This document shows, in pieces, positions 42,214 through 51,045 of a stretch of 64,000 nt of DNA (the first letter of the stretch is position 1; every line of letters starts with the position of its first letter). The notes below the pieces were generated by a model. It saw only the letters and a program-made list of their open reading frames with translations. It was not told the origin of the DNA and made no database searches. Source of the DNA: an uncultured Bradyrhizobium sp. (lineage in GTDB: Bacteria > Pseudomonadota > Alphaproteobacteria > Rhizobiales > Xanthobacteraceae); the NCBI RefSeq assembly GCF_936943645.1, contig NZ_CAKZJO010000102.1, positions 47,633 through 111,632 of the forward strand. Reading direction: 5' to 3'. A program made the position numbers and the translations under genes.

Positions 42214-43191
42214 TTACGGCCGCCGCGTCCAGCGGTCGGCGTTGACGGCGCCCGGCGGAACCTCGCCTTTGACGATCGCCTCGACCTGACGCACGGTTTC
42301 CAGCGACTGATATTCGATCGCCTGCGGCGTCAGGCCGCCGACATGCGGCGTGGCGATCACGTTCGGCAATTTCGCCAGTTCTGGCGTCGGCATCTGGTCC
42401 GGCGCGCGGCCGACGTCCATTGCCGCCCCGGCAATGCGGTTCTCGCGCAGCGCGCGCGCCAATGCGGCCTCGTCGACGAGATTGCCGCGCGAGAGATTGA
42501 CGAAGACGGCATGCCTCTGCATGCGCGCCAATGCGGCCTCGCCGATCAGGTTCTCGGTCTGCTCGTTGGCGATGGCGAGGCAGACGACGTAGTCCGATGC
42601 GGCAAGGAGCTCGTCGAGGCTGACCTGGCGGATCGCGGCATCGCCGACAGCTGCGAAGGGATCGGCGACCAGCACCTCCATGCGCAGCACCTTCGCGATC
42701 TCGGCGAGATAACGCCCGATGCTGCCATAGCCGATGATGCCGATCCTGCTGCCCGCGAGCTGGCGGCCCATCCGCGCCTCCGGCTTGCGGCCGGCGTGGT
42801 AGTCCGCCGTGTTCCGCGAGACGCCGCGGGAGAGGTCGACCATGAAGCCGAGCGCGAGCTCGGCGACCGCCTGAACGAAGCCGGGCCCGGCGCGGGTCAC
42901 GAGCACGCCGGCCTTCGAGGCCTCCTCCACATTGACGTTGCGGATGTCGACGGCGCAGCGGACGAAGGCGCGCAGACGCGGCAGCTGCGCGAAGATCTCG
43001 CCCCGCCCTTCCGTCATGCGATCGGCGACGATGATATCGGCGTCCTTGGCGGCGCGCACGAGTCCGGCGGCATCGAGCGGATCGTCGCCCTCGTGCAGGA
43101 TCACCTCGGCAGTCGCGCGCAGGCCGTTGAGGCTGCGATCGCCGTAATAGTTGCGCCGCATCTCCGGGGTGTGCGCGAGCAGGACCTTCAC
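42214..43191 (-). CDS. D-2-hydroxyacid dehydrogenase family protein
   Basis: This 325-residue NAD-dependent dehydrogenase has the Rossmann motif GSRIGIIGYGSIGRYLAEIA. The catalytic Arg lies in FVNLSRGNLVDEAAL, and a glutamate-region and catalytic His in ATPHVGGLTPQA. GTG start at 43191 follows GGAGAG by eight bases. It is the last gene of a minus-strand unit after the TRAP transporter (gap 12 bases), so the TRAP substrate is probably a hydroxy- or keto-acid that this enzyme interconverts. Confidence 0.9.
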   Translation of the reverse strand: MKVLLAHTPEMRRNYYGDRSLNGLRATAEVILHEGDDPLDAAGLVRAAKDADIIVADRMTEGRGEIFAQLPRLRAFVRCAVDIRNVNVEEASKAGVLVTRAGPGFVQAVAELALGFMVDLSRGVSRNTADYHAGRKPEARMGRQLAGSRIGIIGYGSIGRYLAEIAKVLRMEVLVADPFAAVGDAAIRQVSLDELLAASDYVVCLAIANEQTENLIGEAALARMQRHAVFVNLSRGNLVDEAALARALRENRIAGAAMDVGRAPDQMPTPELAKLPNVIATPHVGGLTPQAIEYQSLETVRQVEAIVKGEVPPGAVNADRWTRRP

Positions 43192-43203
43192 GACATCTCT
43201 CCT

Positions 43204-45063
43204 TCAGTAGCCGAATGCCCGCGGCAGCGCAGTCGACAGCCATGGCACGAAGGCGATGACGAGCAGGCAGAGGAACAAGAGGCCCAGATAGCCGATGATC
43301 GGCTTCACCGTCTGCTCGATCGGCACGTTGCCGATCAGGCAGGCGCCGTAGAGCCCGAGCCCGAGCGGCGGCGCGAACAGGCCGATGCCCATGGCGATGA
43401 CCAGCACGACGCCGAAATGCAGGGGATCGACGCCGAGCTGTACCGCAACCGGCAGCAGCAATGGCCCGAAGATGATCAGCGCAGCGGCACCTTCCAGCAC
43501 CGAGCCCATCACGATCAGCACGGCGATTGCCAGCAGGATGAAGAGCCAGACGCCTGAGGTCTTCGACAATCCGAGCATGAAATCGCCGACCGCATGCGGC
43601 ACCTGCTGCAAGGTCAGCGTGAACGCGAGCGATTGCGCGGCGGCGACGATGAACAGCACGAGCCCCGCACGCGTCGCCGCCTGCACGAAACTGTGCGCTG
43701 CCGATCTGAAGCTGAGCTCGCGAAACACCACGCTGCCGACGACGAGGGCATAGGCCACGGCGAAGGCCGAGATCTCCGTCGCGGTGGCAAAGCCGCTCTT
43801 GAAGCCGAAGAAGATCATGAAGATCAGGCCGAAGGATGCGATCGCGCCGCTCCACAGGCCCGACACCGGCATCTGCGGCTCGACCTCCTCGACCCTATCA
43901 GGACGCTTGCCGAAGATGATGGAGACCGCGATCAGCACCGCCGCCATCAGCGCCGAGGGCAACAGCCCGGCAACGAACAGGCCGCCGATCGACAGATTGG
44001 CGACGAAGCCGAGAATGATCAGGTTGATGCAGGGCGGAATGGTCTCCGCCATCACCGCGGAGGCCGCGAGCAGCGCCACCGCGCCGCCCGGATTCTGCCT
44101 GGAGCGGCGTGCGGCCGGGATCAGCACCGAGCCGACCGCGGCGACGTCCGCCATCTTGGAGCCGGAGATGCCGGAGAACAGCACCATGGAAGCGACCATC
44201 ACGACGTTCAGCCCGCCACGCATGCGCCCGACCGCACGCTGCAACAGCTCGATCAGCCGCACCGACATGCCGTTGGCTTCCATGAGGTAGCCGACCAGGA
44301 TGAAGAAGGGGATCGCCAGCAGCACGAAATTGTCGATGCCGCGGGCCATCTGCTGGGCGAAGATGACGCCGGGCAGCGCGCCCTCGACCCAGATGAAGAT
44401 GAGCGCGGCGAGCGCCAGTGCAAAGCCGATCGGCAAGCCGCCGAACAGCGTCGCAAAGAAGCCGATCAGCATCAGCATGCCCGCCGATGGCACCGAGGAC
44501 GGCGACAGGTAGTCCCAGGCGAGATAAAGGCCGGTGACGACGATGACCGCAACGAGGCCTCTGACGATATCGGGAAACGGGCGCGCGCAGAGATGGTCGA
44601 TCGCGAACACCGTCATGAACAGCGCGCCGACGCCCATCGGGTAGAAGGTCAATTCCAGCGGCAGCCCGGAGCCGGTGGTCTGGCCTGACGTGAGCGAGCC
44701 CAGCTTGATGGCGTTATAGGCGACGTAGCCGGAGATCAGCACGATCAGCAACGCGCTGGCGGAATCGACCAGCGCGCGCAGCCGCACGGGCAACAGATCG
44801 CGGAAGAAGGAGACGCCGACATTCTCGCCCCGCGCGAGCGCGCTCGCGGCGCCGAAGAAGGCCGAGCCGACCATCAGCCCGCGCGCGACGTCGTCCGACC
44901 ATTCGACCGGCGCGTTGAAGAAGAAACGCAGCAGCACGGAAACGCAGACCACCACGAGATCGGCGGCAAGCAGAAGCGCCGCGATCGCGTCGCTGAGGCG
45001 AAGCAGCAGGGCGACGCTGCCATGGCGGCCGCCCGAGACGGGCACGGCGGCTGTGATCGTCAT
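43204..45063 (-). CDS. TRAP transporter, fused small and large permease (DctQM)
   Basis: This 619-residue protein joins a DctQ-like four-helix part (about 1-175, with LLRFFFNAPVEWSDDVARGL) to a DctM-like 12-helix part (about 190-619, with GGLPIGFALALAAL and SGISGSKMADVAAVGSVLIP). Fused QM proteins are a known TRAP subtype. It begins one base after the dctP stop, so the two are cotranslated. Substrate is predicted only from context as a hydroxy/keto-acid. Confidence 0.93.
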   Translation of the reverse strand: MTITAAVPVSGGRHGSVALLLRLSDAIAALLLAADLVVVCVSVLLRFFFNAPVEWSDDVARGLMVGSAFFGAASALARGENVGVSFFRDLLPVRLRALVDSASALLIVLISGYVAYNAIKLGSLTSGQTTGSGLPLELTFYPMGVGALFMTVFAIDHLCARPFPDIVRGLVAVIVVTGLYLAWDYLSPSSVPSAGMLMLIGFFATLFGGLPIGFALALAALIFIWVEGALPGVIFAQQMARGIDNFVLLAIPFFILVGYLMEANGMSVRLIELLQRAVGRMRGGLNVVMVASMVLFSGISGSKMADVAAVGSVLIPAARRSRQNPGGAVALLAASAVMAETIPPCINLIILGFVANLSIGGLFVAGLLPSALMAAVLIAVSIIFGKRPDRVEEVEPQMPVSGLWSGAIASFGLIFMIFFGFKSGFATATEISAFAVAYALVVGSVVFRELSFRSAAHSFVQAATRAGLVLFIVAAAQSLAFTLTLQQVPHAVGDFMLGLSKTSGVWLFILLAIAVLIVMGSVLEGAAALIIFGPLLLPVAVQLGVDPLHFGVVLVIAMGIGLFAPPLGLGLYGACLIGNVPIEQTVKPIIGYLGLLFLCLLVIAFVPWLSTALPRAFGY

Positions 45064-45064
45064 C

Positions 45065-46096
45065 TCAGGCTTGCGTCGCGCGGATGATGTCGATGACGGC
45101 CTTGGATTCCGGCCGCGCCTTGATGAAGTTCTCGATCTGCGGCGCCACGCGCTTCTTGAAGGCCTCGCGGTCGCACTCGGCCACCGTCACGCCCTTCTCG
45201 GTCAGAGCGGCCAGCGCTTCCTTCTCGACCGCAAGGCCGTGGGCGCGGGTGTCGACTGCGGCCTTCTTGGCGGCATCGAGGAAGCCCTCGCGCAGCTTCG
45301 GGTCCATGCGGTTGTAGGTCATGTCGCTGAAATAGATCGCGAGCGGCGAGAAATTGTGCTGCGTCAGCGCATAGAATTTGGCGGTTTCGAAGAACTTGCT
45401 GGCCAGGATCGTCGGCGGATCGTGCTCGAGGCCGTCGAGCACGCCGGCCTGCAGGGCCGTGTAGATCTCGCCGAACGCCAGCGGCGTTGCTGCGGCGCCC
45501 ATCAGACGCAGGCATTCGGTGATGACGGGATTGGGCAGGGTGCGGATCTTGAGGCCAGCGAGTTCATCCGGCGTCTTCACCGGCTTCTTCGCCAGCACGC
45601 TCCGCGAACCGAAATTGTAGGCCCAGGCGATGATGCGGATGTTGCCGCCCTTGAGCAGCGCGTCCTCGATCGGCTTGGCGGCGCCGGCATCGAACGCCTT
45701 GGTCTGCTGCGGGAAGCTCGAGAACAGGAAGCCGAGATCATAGGTGCCGACGAGCGGCACGAGATTCGCCGAGATCGAGGAACCCGACACCATGAGGTCG
45801 ATGACGCCGAGCTTCACCGAGTTGATGACGTCGATCTCCTGGCCGAGCTGATTGTCGGGGAAGAAGGCGACCTCGACCTGCTCGCCGAGCCCGTTGCCCT
45901 TCAGGTTCTTGACGAGGTTGTCGTAGTAGACACGGCCGTTGGCGAATTTGGGATCGTTCGGCAGCGAGGAGGAGCATTTCAGCTTCAGCGTCGCTGCCTC
46001 GGCACGGCCGATGATGGCGGGAGAGAGCACGAGGCCGGCGCCGACCGCCGCCGATGACTTGATGAACGCGCGACGGTTCACGGGCACGATGGTCAT
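45065..46096 (-). CDS. TRAP transporter solute-binding protein DctP
   Basis: This 343-residue extracytoplasmic receptor has a Tat-type signal (NRRAFIKSSAAVGAGLVLSP). The TRAP motifs VEVAFFPDNQLGQEIDVINS and DELAGLKIRTLPNPVI carry the carboxylate-clamping arginine. GAAATPLAFGEIYTALQAGVLDG is also diagnostic. It heads the unit dctP-dctQM-hydroxyacid dehydrogenase. The upstream gap is unusually long, 431 bases. Confidence 0.93.
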   Translation of the reverse strand: MTIVPVNRRAFIKSSAAVGAGLVLSPAIIGRAEAATLKLKCSSSLPNDPKFANGRVYYDNLVKNLKGNGLGEQVEVAFFPDNQLGQEIDVINSVKLGVIDLMVSGSSISANLVPLVGTYDLGFLFSSFPQQTKAFDAGAAKPIEDALLKGGNIRIIAWAYNFGSRSVLAKKPVKTPDELAGLKIRTLPNPVITECLRLMGAAATPLAFGEIYTALQAGVLDGLEHDPPTILASKFFETAKFYALTQHNFSPLAIYFSDMTYNRMDPKLREGFLDAAKKAAVDTRAHGLAVEKEALAALTEKGVTVAECDREAFKKRVAPQIENFIKARPESKAVIDIIRATQA

Positions 46097-46527
46097 GGTG
46101 CGGCTTCTCCCACTTTATTTTTTGTACGGCGCGGTCGTTGCCGCAGCCTGTTGCCTGAACTCTATGGCCAAAGCGACGACACAGGCAAGCGCGGCAGCCG
46201 GCAGCCACCGAGCGGCACCCCGCGCGCAAGGTCCAGTCCGCGAGCACGGCTGAACGACGATGAATCCCTGGGGATTTACGATGAAGATCGACCTGCGGCG
46301 ACATCCGTCGGAGCGCGCGCAGTCGCGCAAAAGGCGACATCAATCCAATTGGCGCATGGATCAATGCGCAATTCACATGGATGAGCGCAGAGCGACGTCA
46401 TCCAGCTCCGGCAGACAGCCTGCCCCATTTTGCCGCAGCCGAACCGTGATTTAGGGCACAGACAGACTCATGGCGGCCCCCTAGAAAAAGTGGCATCATC
46501 GCACGCATTGCCGATGGAGGTGACACC
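46097..46527. other. Gene-free intergenic region between dctP and the caspase-like gene
   Basis: No convincing gene is seen in these 431 bases. Visible structure: a T-rich tract just before dctP (46120-46131), CCAATTGG at 46345-46352 and a dyad GCGCAT-N6-ATGCGC at 46352-46369. The dyad could be a regulator site for either divergent gene. GGAGGTGACACC before 46528 is a strong ribosome-binding site for the caspase-like gene. Confidence 0.5.
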
Positions 46528-48003
46528 ATGCGCCGTCCAGTCTTTTCCAGTTTGTTTCTTGCCTCCGGCCTACTTGCCCTTACGCAGCTGATGACACCGA
46601 CGGAGGCCGCGGCCGAAGCGCGGCTCGCGCTGGTGATCGGCCAGTCCGCCTATCGCACCGTGCCGGAGCTACCCAACGCCGCCAACGACGCCAAGGGCAT
46701 GACGGAGTTGCTCGGCAATGCCGGCTTCAACGTCACCACGGCCGCCAATCTGGCGCAGAACGAGATGCGCGCGGCGATCTCGGATTTCGCCGGCAAGGTC
46801 AGCGCCAGCGGCGCCGACACCGTCGCGCTGGTGTTCTATGCCGGCCATGGCCTGCAGATCGACGGCGAGAACTATCTCGTTCCGGTCGATCTCGATCCCA
46901 AGCGCGAGGCCGACATCCCGCTCCAGGGCGTGCGGCTGAACGATCTGCTCAACACGCTCGGCGCACTGCCGACGCGGGCACGCATCTTCATGCTCGATGC
47001 CTGCCGCAACAATCCCTTCCCGGCGCTGAGCGGCGCCGGCCACGGGCTTGCGATCGTCGACACCAAGGCCGGCGCCCCCGGCTCCTTCATCTCCTATTCG
47101 ACCTCGCCCGGCGCCGAGGCCGAGGACGGTTCCGGCATCGACAGCCCCTACACCACGGCGGCGCTGACCATCGCCAAGCAGCCCAATCTGCCGATCGAGG
47201 AGGTGTTCAAGCGCATCCGCGTCGCCGTCGCGCAATCGACCGACGGCCGGCAGATCCCCTGGGAAAGCTCCTCGCTGACCACCGACTTCAAGTTCTTCGG
47301 CGAGAGCAGCGGCAGCACGCCCGCCCTTCCCGGCGCAGCCGCGATGGCGCTCGCCGGCGGAACTCGAAGCGTCGAGGACTGGCGCAAGACCTTGCAGGGC
47401 AAGCCCGCGACGGCGGCTTATGAGCTCGTGATCACCGACGACACCGTCGAGGCGTATCAGGCCTATATCGAGCTGTACGCGCAGGACACCCGCACGCCGC
47501 GCGTGCGCACCGTGCTGGAACGGCGGCGCCAGATGCTGGCCTGGGAGCGCGCCACCGCGATCAACACCCGCGCCTCGTTCGAGGCCTATCTCGCCAATTG
47601 GGACAACAGCGACCTCGCTGCGACCGCGCGCCGGCTGCTATTGCGCGTGCAGAACCGCAATTATGGCGTGCCTGTTGCCGCTGTAGCGACCCCGGTTGCG
47701 GTCGCGATGGCCCCGACCTGCCCGTGCTCGACACCAGCGGCACCGGCAACGCCGATCAATCCAAGCGTCGCGCCCATCATCAAGAAGCGCGTCGACGACA
47801 CGCCACCCAAGCGCAAAGTGGTCGAGACGCCGCCGAAGCGCCGCCCGCCACCCGAGGAAGTGACCTACGAGCGCGCGCCGCCCCCCGGCCCGCCACCCGG
47901 CGCCGTCATGCAAGGCGTCGGCATTGGTATCGGCATCGGCCTGGGAATGGGGGGCCGCGGCGGCGGCGATCATTATCGCGGCGACTACAACCGCAGGTAC
48001 TGA
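46528..48003 (+). CDS. Exported caspase-like (peptidase C14) protein
   Basis: This 491-residue protein has a signal peptide (SSLFLASGLLALTQLMTPTEAAA) and a metacaspase-type p20 fold: RLALVIGQSAYRTVPELPNAANDAK, catalytic His107 in VFYAGHGLQ and Cys159 in MLDACRNNPF. Residues about 270-390 form a helical region, followed by a Pro/Lys-rich stretch (THPPKRK-type repeats around 410-455) and a Gly-rich end. Targets are unknown; the signal peptide places it in the periplasm or outside. It has an excellent ribosome-binding site and stands alone. Confidence 0.88.
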   Translation: MRRPVFSSLFLASGLLALTQLMTPTEAAAEARLALVIGQSAYRTVPELPNAANDAKGMTELLGNAGFNVTTAANLAQNEMRAAISDFAGKVSASGADTVALVFYAGHGLQIDGENYLVPVDLDPKREADIPLQGVRLNDLLNTLGALPTRARIFMLDACRNNPFPALSGAGHGLAIVDTKAGAPGSFISYSTSPGAEAEDGSGIDSPYTTAALTIAKQPNLPIEEVFKRIRVAVAQSTDGRQIPWESSSLTTDFKFFGESSGSTPALPGAAAMALAGGTRSVEDWRKTLQGKPATAAYELVITDDTVEAYQAYIELYAQDTRTPRVRTVLERRRQMLAWERATAINTRASFEAYLANWDNSDLAATARRLLLRVQNRNYGVPVAAVATPVAVAMAPTCPCSTPAAPATPINPSVAPIIKKRVDDTPPKRKVVETPPKRRPPPEEVTYERAPPPGPPPGAVMQGVGIGIGIGLGMGGRGGGDHYRGDYNRRY

Positions 48004-48032
48004 GCCGCTTTCTGAGCATCATCACACGAGGT

Positions 48033-48157
48033 CGTCATGCCCGGGCTTGTCCCGGGCATCCACGTTCTCTGCGCCGCGCGACAAGGCGTGGATGGCCGGG
48101 CCTTCGCCGCGCCGAAGCGGCTCCGGCCGCGCAGGCGGGACAAGCCCGGCCATGACG
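48033..48157. repeat. Long copy of the ATGCCCGGG palindromic repeat
   Basis: CGTCATG (48033-48039) is inverted at 48151-48157. Within it, ATGCCCGGG/CCCGGGCAT (48037-48059) and GGCCGGGCC...GGCCCGGCC-like arms give a two-armed structure. It is the reverse-orientation relative of 61279-61360 and contains the segment found alone at 38240-38276. It fills the gap between the convergent caspase-like gene and the next minus-strand gene. Confidence 0.8.
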
Positions 48158-48205
48158 CTGTGGAGACTATCGGTGCCTTTGGCACACAGGCGGCAGACCT
48201 GAGTC

Positions 48206-48562
48206 TTATTGCGGCAGCGCCGGATGGTCGCGCTGGACGGCCTCGCGGACCCAGGCGGCCTGGATCGCGCGAAACAGGATCTGCGCCGTCTTGAGATCAT
48301 TGGCCTTCATGCAGAGATCGACGATGCGGCGCACCGCATCGTCGCGCATCAACTCGTCGGAGATCTTCATCGCGATTTCCATTGCGACGCGGGCCGCACG
48401 GTCATAGCGCTCGCGCTCGCCGGTCTGCGCCGGGCCCGTCGCGCTCGCGGCGGCGGCATCGCAGATCGCGCGAATGCGCTCAGCCGCTTCGATGTCGCCG
48501 AGCGGTGCTTCGATCGCTTCGTCCCAGATGTCCTGTCGCGTCTTTTGCGCGAACCAGCGCAT
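48206..48562 (-). CDS. Small helical cytoplasmic protein, unrecognised
   Basis: This 118-residue, charged, alpha-helical protein begins MRWFAQKTRQDIWDEAIEAP. It contains RIVDLCMKANDLKTAQILFRAIQAAW near the C-terminus, a TPR-like helical look without clear repeats. No family is recognised. The start at 48562 follows GGAGCGG; a second ATG at 48592 would add ten residues. A GCTCCGT-N5-ACGGAGC hairpin lies just upstream (48568-48586), after the FAD-oxidase gene end, and may separate the two. Confidence 0.7.
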   Translation of the reverse strand: MRWFAQKTRQDIWDEAIEAPLGDIEAAERIRAICDAAAASATGPAQTGERERYDRAARVAMEIAMKISDELMRDDAVRRIVDLCMKANDLKTAQILFRAIQAAWVREAVQRDHPALPQ

Positions 48563-48613
48563 TGCCCGCTCCGTAGCTGACGGAGCGAGCATAGACGGCG
48601 CCCGGCCTGCGCG

Positions 48614-50038
48614 CTACGCCTCCGGCACGATCTTGCCGGGGTTGAGGATGTTGAGCGGATCGAGCGCCGTCTTCAGCGCGCGCATGGCCTCGATCGCCTC
48701 GGGGCCGAGTTCCGCCTTGAGATATTTCTGCTTGCCCTGGCCGATGCCGTGCTCGCCGGTGCAGGTGCCGTCCATCGACTGCGCGCGCTCGACCAGGCGA
48801 TGCATGAACTCCTCGCCGCGCGCCATCTCGGCGGCGTCGTTGGTGTCACAGACCAGCGAGCAGTGGAAATTGCCGTCGCCGACATGGCCGACGATCGGCG
48901 ACAGCAGATTAAGGCGCTTGAGATCTTCCTCGGTCTCGCTGACGCAATCGGCGAGCCGCGAGATCGGCACGCAGACGTCGGTTGCGACCACGCCGATGCT
49001 GTCGCCGGGCCGCAGCGCCTTCACGGACCAATAGGCGTCGTGCCGGGCCTGCCACAGCTTGGTGCGGTCTTCCGGCTTGGTGGTCCAGGAGAAATCGCCG
49101 CCGCCGCAGTCCTTCGCGATCTCGCCGAAGGCCTTGGACTGCTCGGCGACCTCGATCTCGCTGCCGTGGAATTCCATCAGCAGCAGCGGCGTCTCCGGCA
49201 GCGTCAGCTTCGAATAGGCGTTGCAGGCCTTGACCTGCGCGGCATTGAGCAGCTCGATGCGCGCCACGGGAATGCCGGTCTGGATCGCCAGGATGACGGC
49301 CTGGCAGGCGCCGTGCACGGTCTCGAACGACACCGCGCCGGCCGCGATCGTCTCGGGGATGCCGCGCAGGCGGATGGTCAATTCCGAGATGATGCCCAGC
49401 GTGCCTTCGGCGCCGACGAACAGATGCGTCAGGTCATAGCCGGCGGACGACTTCTTGGCGCGCGTGCCTGTGGTGATGATCTCGCCATCGCCGCGCACCA
49501 CCTTCAACGCCAGCACGCTGTCGCGCATGGTGCCGTAACGCACGGCATTGGTGCCGGAGGCGCGGGTCGAGGCCATCCCGCCGAGCGAGGCGTCGGCGCC
49601 GGGATCGATCGGGAAGAACAGGCCCTGGTCGCGCAAATGCTCGTTCAGCGCCTTGCGGGTGACGCCGGGCTGGATCACGCAGTCGAGGTCCTCGGCATGC
49701 ACCGCCAGCACCTTGTTCATGTCGCGCAGGTCGATCGAGATGCCGCCGGCGGGCGCGTTGACCTGGCCCTCGAGCGAGGTGCCGGTTCCGAACGGAATGA
49801 CGGGGACGCGATGTTTGGCGCAGATCCGCACCACGTCCTGGATGTCGGCGGTCTCCTGCGCCATCACCACGCCATCAGGCGGCTGGTTGGGAATCCAGGT
49901 GGTGGTATGGCCGTGCTGCTCACGCACGGCCTGCGAGGTGATGAGGCGGTTGCCGAAGCGTGCGGCAAGCTGCTCCAGCGCGCTTGCGAGGGCTTTCGGC
50001 TCCGGCCGCGGCGGATTATTGGTGATGGTCGTACCCAC
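48614..50038 (-). CDS. FAD-linked oxidase, D-lactate dehydrogenase/glycolate oxidase type
   Basis: This 474-residue VAO/PCMH-fold flavoprotein has the FAD-pyrophosphate loop VIPFGTGTSLEGQVNAPAGG and RYGTMRDSVLALKVV. The C-terminal catalytic region has HVGDGNFHCSLV and GTCTGEHGIGQGKQKYL, whose His residues suit 2-hydroxyacid oxidation. It matches the Dld2/GlcD-like dehydrogenases that pass electrons to cytochrome c or quinone. The GTG start at 50038 follows GGGAGGAATTCC. No GlcE/GlcF partners are adjacent. Confidence 0.92.
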   Translation of the reverse strand: MGTTITNNPPRPEPKALASALEQLAARFGNRLITSQAVREQHGHTTTWIPNQPPDGVVMAQETADIQDVVRICAKHRVPVIPFGTGTSLEGQVNAPAGGISIDLRDMNKVLAVHAEDLDCVIQPGVTRKALNEHLRDQGLFFPIDPGADASLGGMASTRASGTNAVRYGTMRDSVLALKVVRGDGEIITTGTRAKKSSAGYDLTHLFVGAEGTLGIISELTIRLRGIPETIAAGAVSFETVHGACQAVILAIQTGIPVARIELLNAAQVKACNAYSKLTLPETPLLLMEFHGSEIEVAEQSKAFGEIAKDCGGGDFSWTTKPEDRTKLWQARHDAYWSVKALRPGDSIGVVATDVCVPISRLADCVSETEEDLKRLNLLSPIVGHVGDGNFHCSLVCDTNDAAEMARGEEFMHRLVERAQSMDGTCTGEHGIGQGKQKYLKAELGPEAIEAMRALKTALDPLNILNPGKIVPEA

Positions 50039-50123
50039 GGAATTCCTCCCGACAGAAGAACCGTGGCAAAGGACATAAAGCCGGTCAAGTCAAGCGACCG
50101 GACGCATAGCTAGGGAATGAAGC

Positions 50124-50630
50124 ATGCCGGAGAGTGCCGCCACCGCCCCGAACGCCGCTCCGTTCCGCGCCTCGATCATGCAGATCGAGCCGCAATGGAT
50201 CGACTATAACGGCCACCTCAACATGGCCTATTACAACGTGATGTTCGACCGCGCGATCGATCAGATGTGGCTGCAGCTCGGGATGGGGCCGGCCTACATG
50301 GAGGAGCGAGGCGGTTCGAGCTTCACCGCCGAGTGCCATGTGCGGTACTTGCGCGAGATCCATCTCGGCGATCCCGTTCAGATCCTGGTCTGGCTGCTGG
50401 AGGCCGACGACAAGCGGCTGCATACGTTCGAGGAGATGCGGCACGCCGAGGAAGGCTGGCTGTCGGCGACGTCGGAGAACATGTCGCTGCACATGGACAT
50501 GAAGGCCCGGCGCGTCGCGCCGTTTCCGCCCGATATTCGCGAGCGTATCGCTGCGGTCACCAAGGCCCACAGCGCCGTGGCACGCCCCGAGGGCATCGGC
50601 CGGAATGTGGCGATGCCCCCGAAGCGGTAA
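50124..50630 (+). CDS. Hot-dog thioesterase
   Basis: This 168-residue acyl-CoA thioesterase of the 4-hydroxybenzoyl-CoA/YbgC type has the N-terminal signature WIDYNGHLNMAYYNVMFDRA, with the catalytic Asp/Asn, and VRYLREIHLGDPVQI in the central strand. It resembles proteins annotated as carnitine- or betainyl-CoA thioesterases, but the substrate is not fixed by sequence. It is divergent from the FAD-linked oxidase and converges with the DUF1328 gene. Confidence 0.87.
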   Translation: MPESAATAPNAAPFRASIMQIEPQWIDYNGHLNMAYYNVMFDRAIDQMWLQLGMGPAYMEERGGSSFTAECHVRYLREIHLGDPVQILVWLLEADDKRLHTFEEMRHAEEGWLSATSENMSLHMDMKARRVAPFPPDIRERIAAVTKAHSAVARPEGIGRNVAMPPKR

Positions 50631-50633
50631 GCG

Positions 50634-50807
50634 CTAGACCCGGTTGCGGCCGCGGGCCAAGCCGACCACGGCCGAGACCAGGAACAGAACCACGGCGATA
50701 AAGAAGATGATCTTGGCGATCTCGATCGAGGCGCCGGCGATGCCGCCGAAGCCCAGGATGCCGGCGATCAGTGCGATAACCAGAAACGTCACAACCCAGC
50801 CTAGCAT
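50634..50807 (-). CDS. DUF1328 small membrane protein
   Basis: This 57-residue protein with two membrane segments begins MLGWVVTFLVIALIAGILGF. GGIAGASIEIAKIIFFI is the clear DUF1328 (YtjA) signature. The start follows GAGGG by six bases. Function is unknown; relatives are often stress-induced. It is a short gene that could be missed because the reading frame is open far upstream, but the family N-terminus fixes the start. Confidence 0.9.
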   Translation of the reverse strand: MLGWVVTFLVIALIAGILGFGGIAGASIEIAKIIFFIAVVLFLVSAVVGLARGRNRV

Positions 50808-51045
50808 GGTCAAACCCTCGTCTTGATGTCTGTCTGCCTCTGGCGCGGCTCCCCGCGCCACCTGCGCTGACAATCTCGACGTGGGAACGATGGTTCCCGC
50901 ACGCATGGCGGCGAAATTCGCCCAGGCGACAGGAACAAATTCGGGCCGCCGCGCACGTGGAAAACCTGCTTTCGCCGCCCCATATAGGCACCAATCCCTG
51001 TTAGAAGGCTCCCTTCCAGCTCCCTGCGGTGCCATCGTGGGGCCA

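Noticed and set aside
45939..46454. Small plus-strand open frames in the region before the caspase-like gene
   Set aside because: They lack ribosome-binding sites and family features, and the first overlaps dctP antisense.
48382..48576. Small plus-strand frame opposite the 118-residue hypothetical
   Set aside because: Arg-rich composition and no start signal; the minus-strand frame has a better ribosome-binding site and ordinary amino-acid composition.
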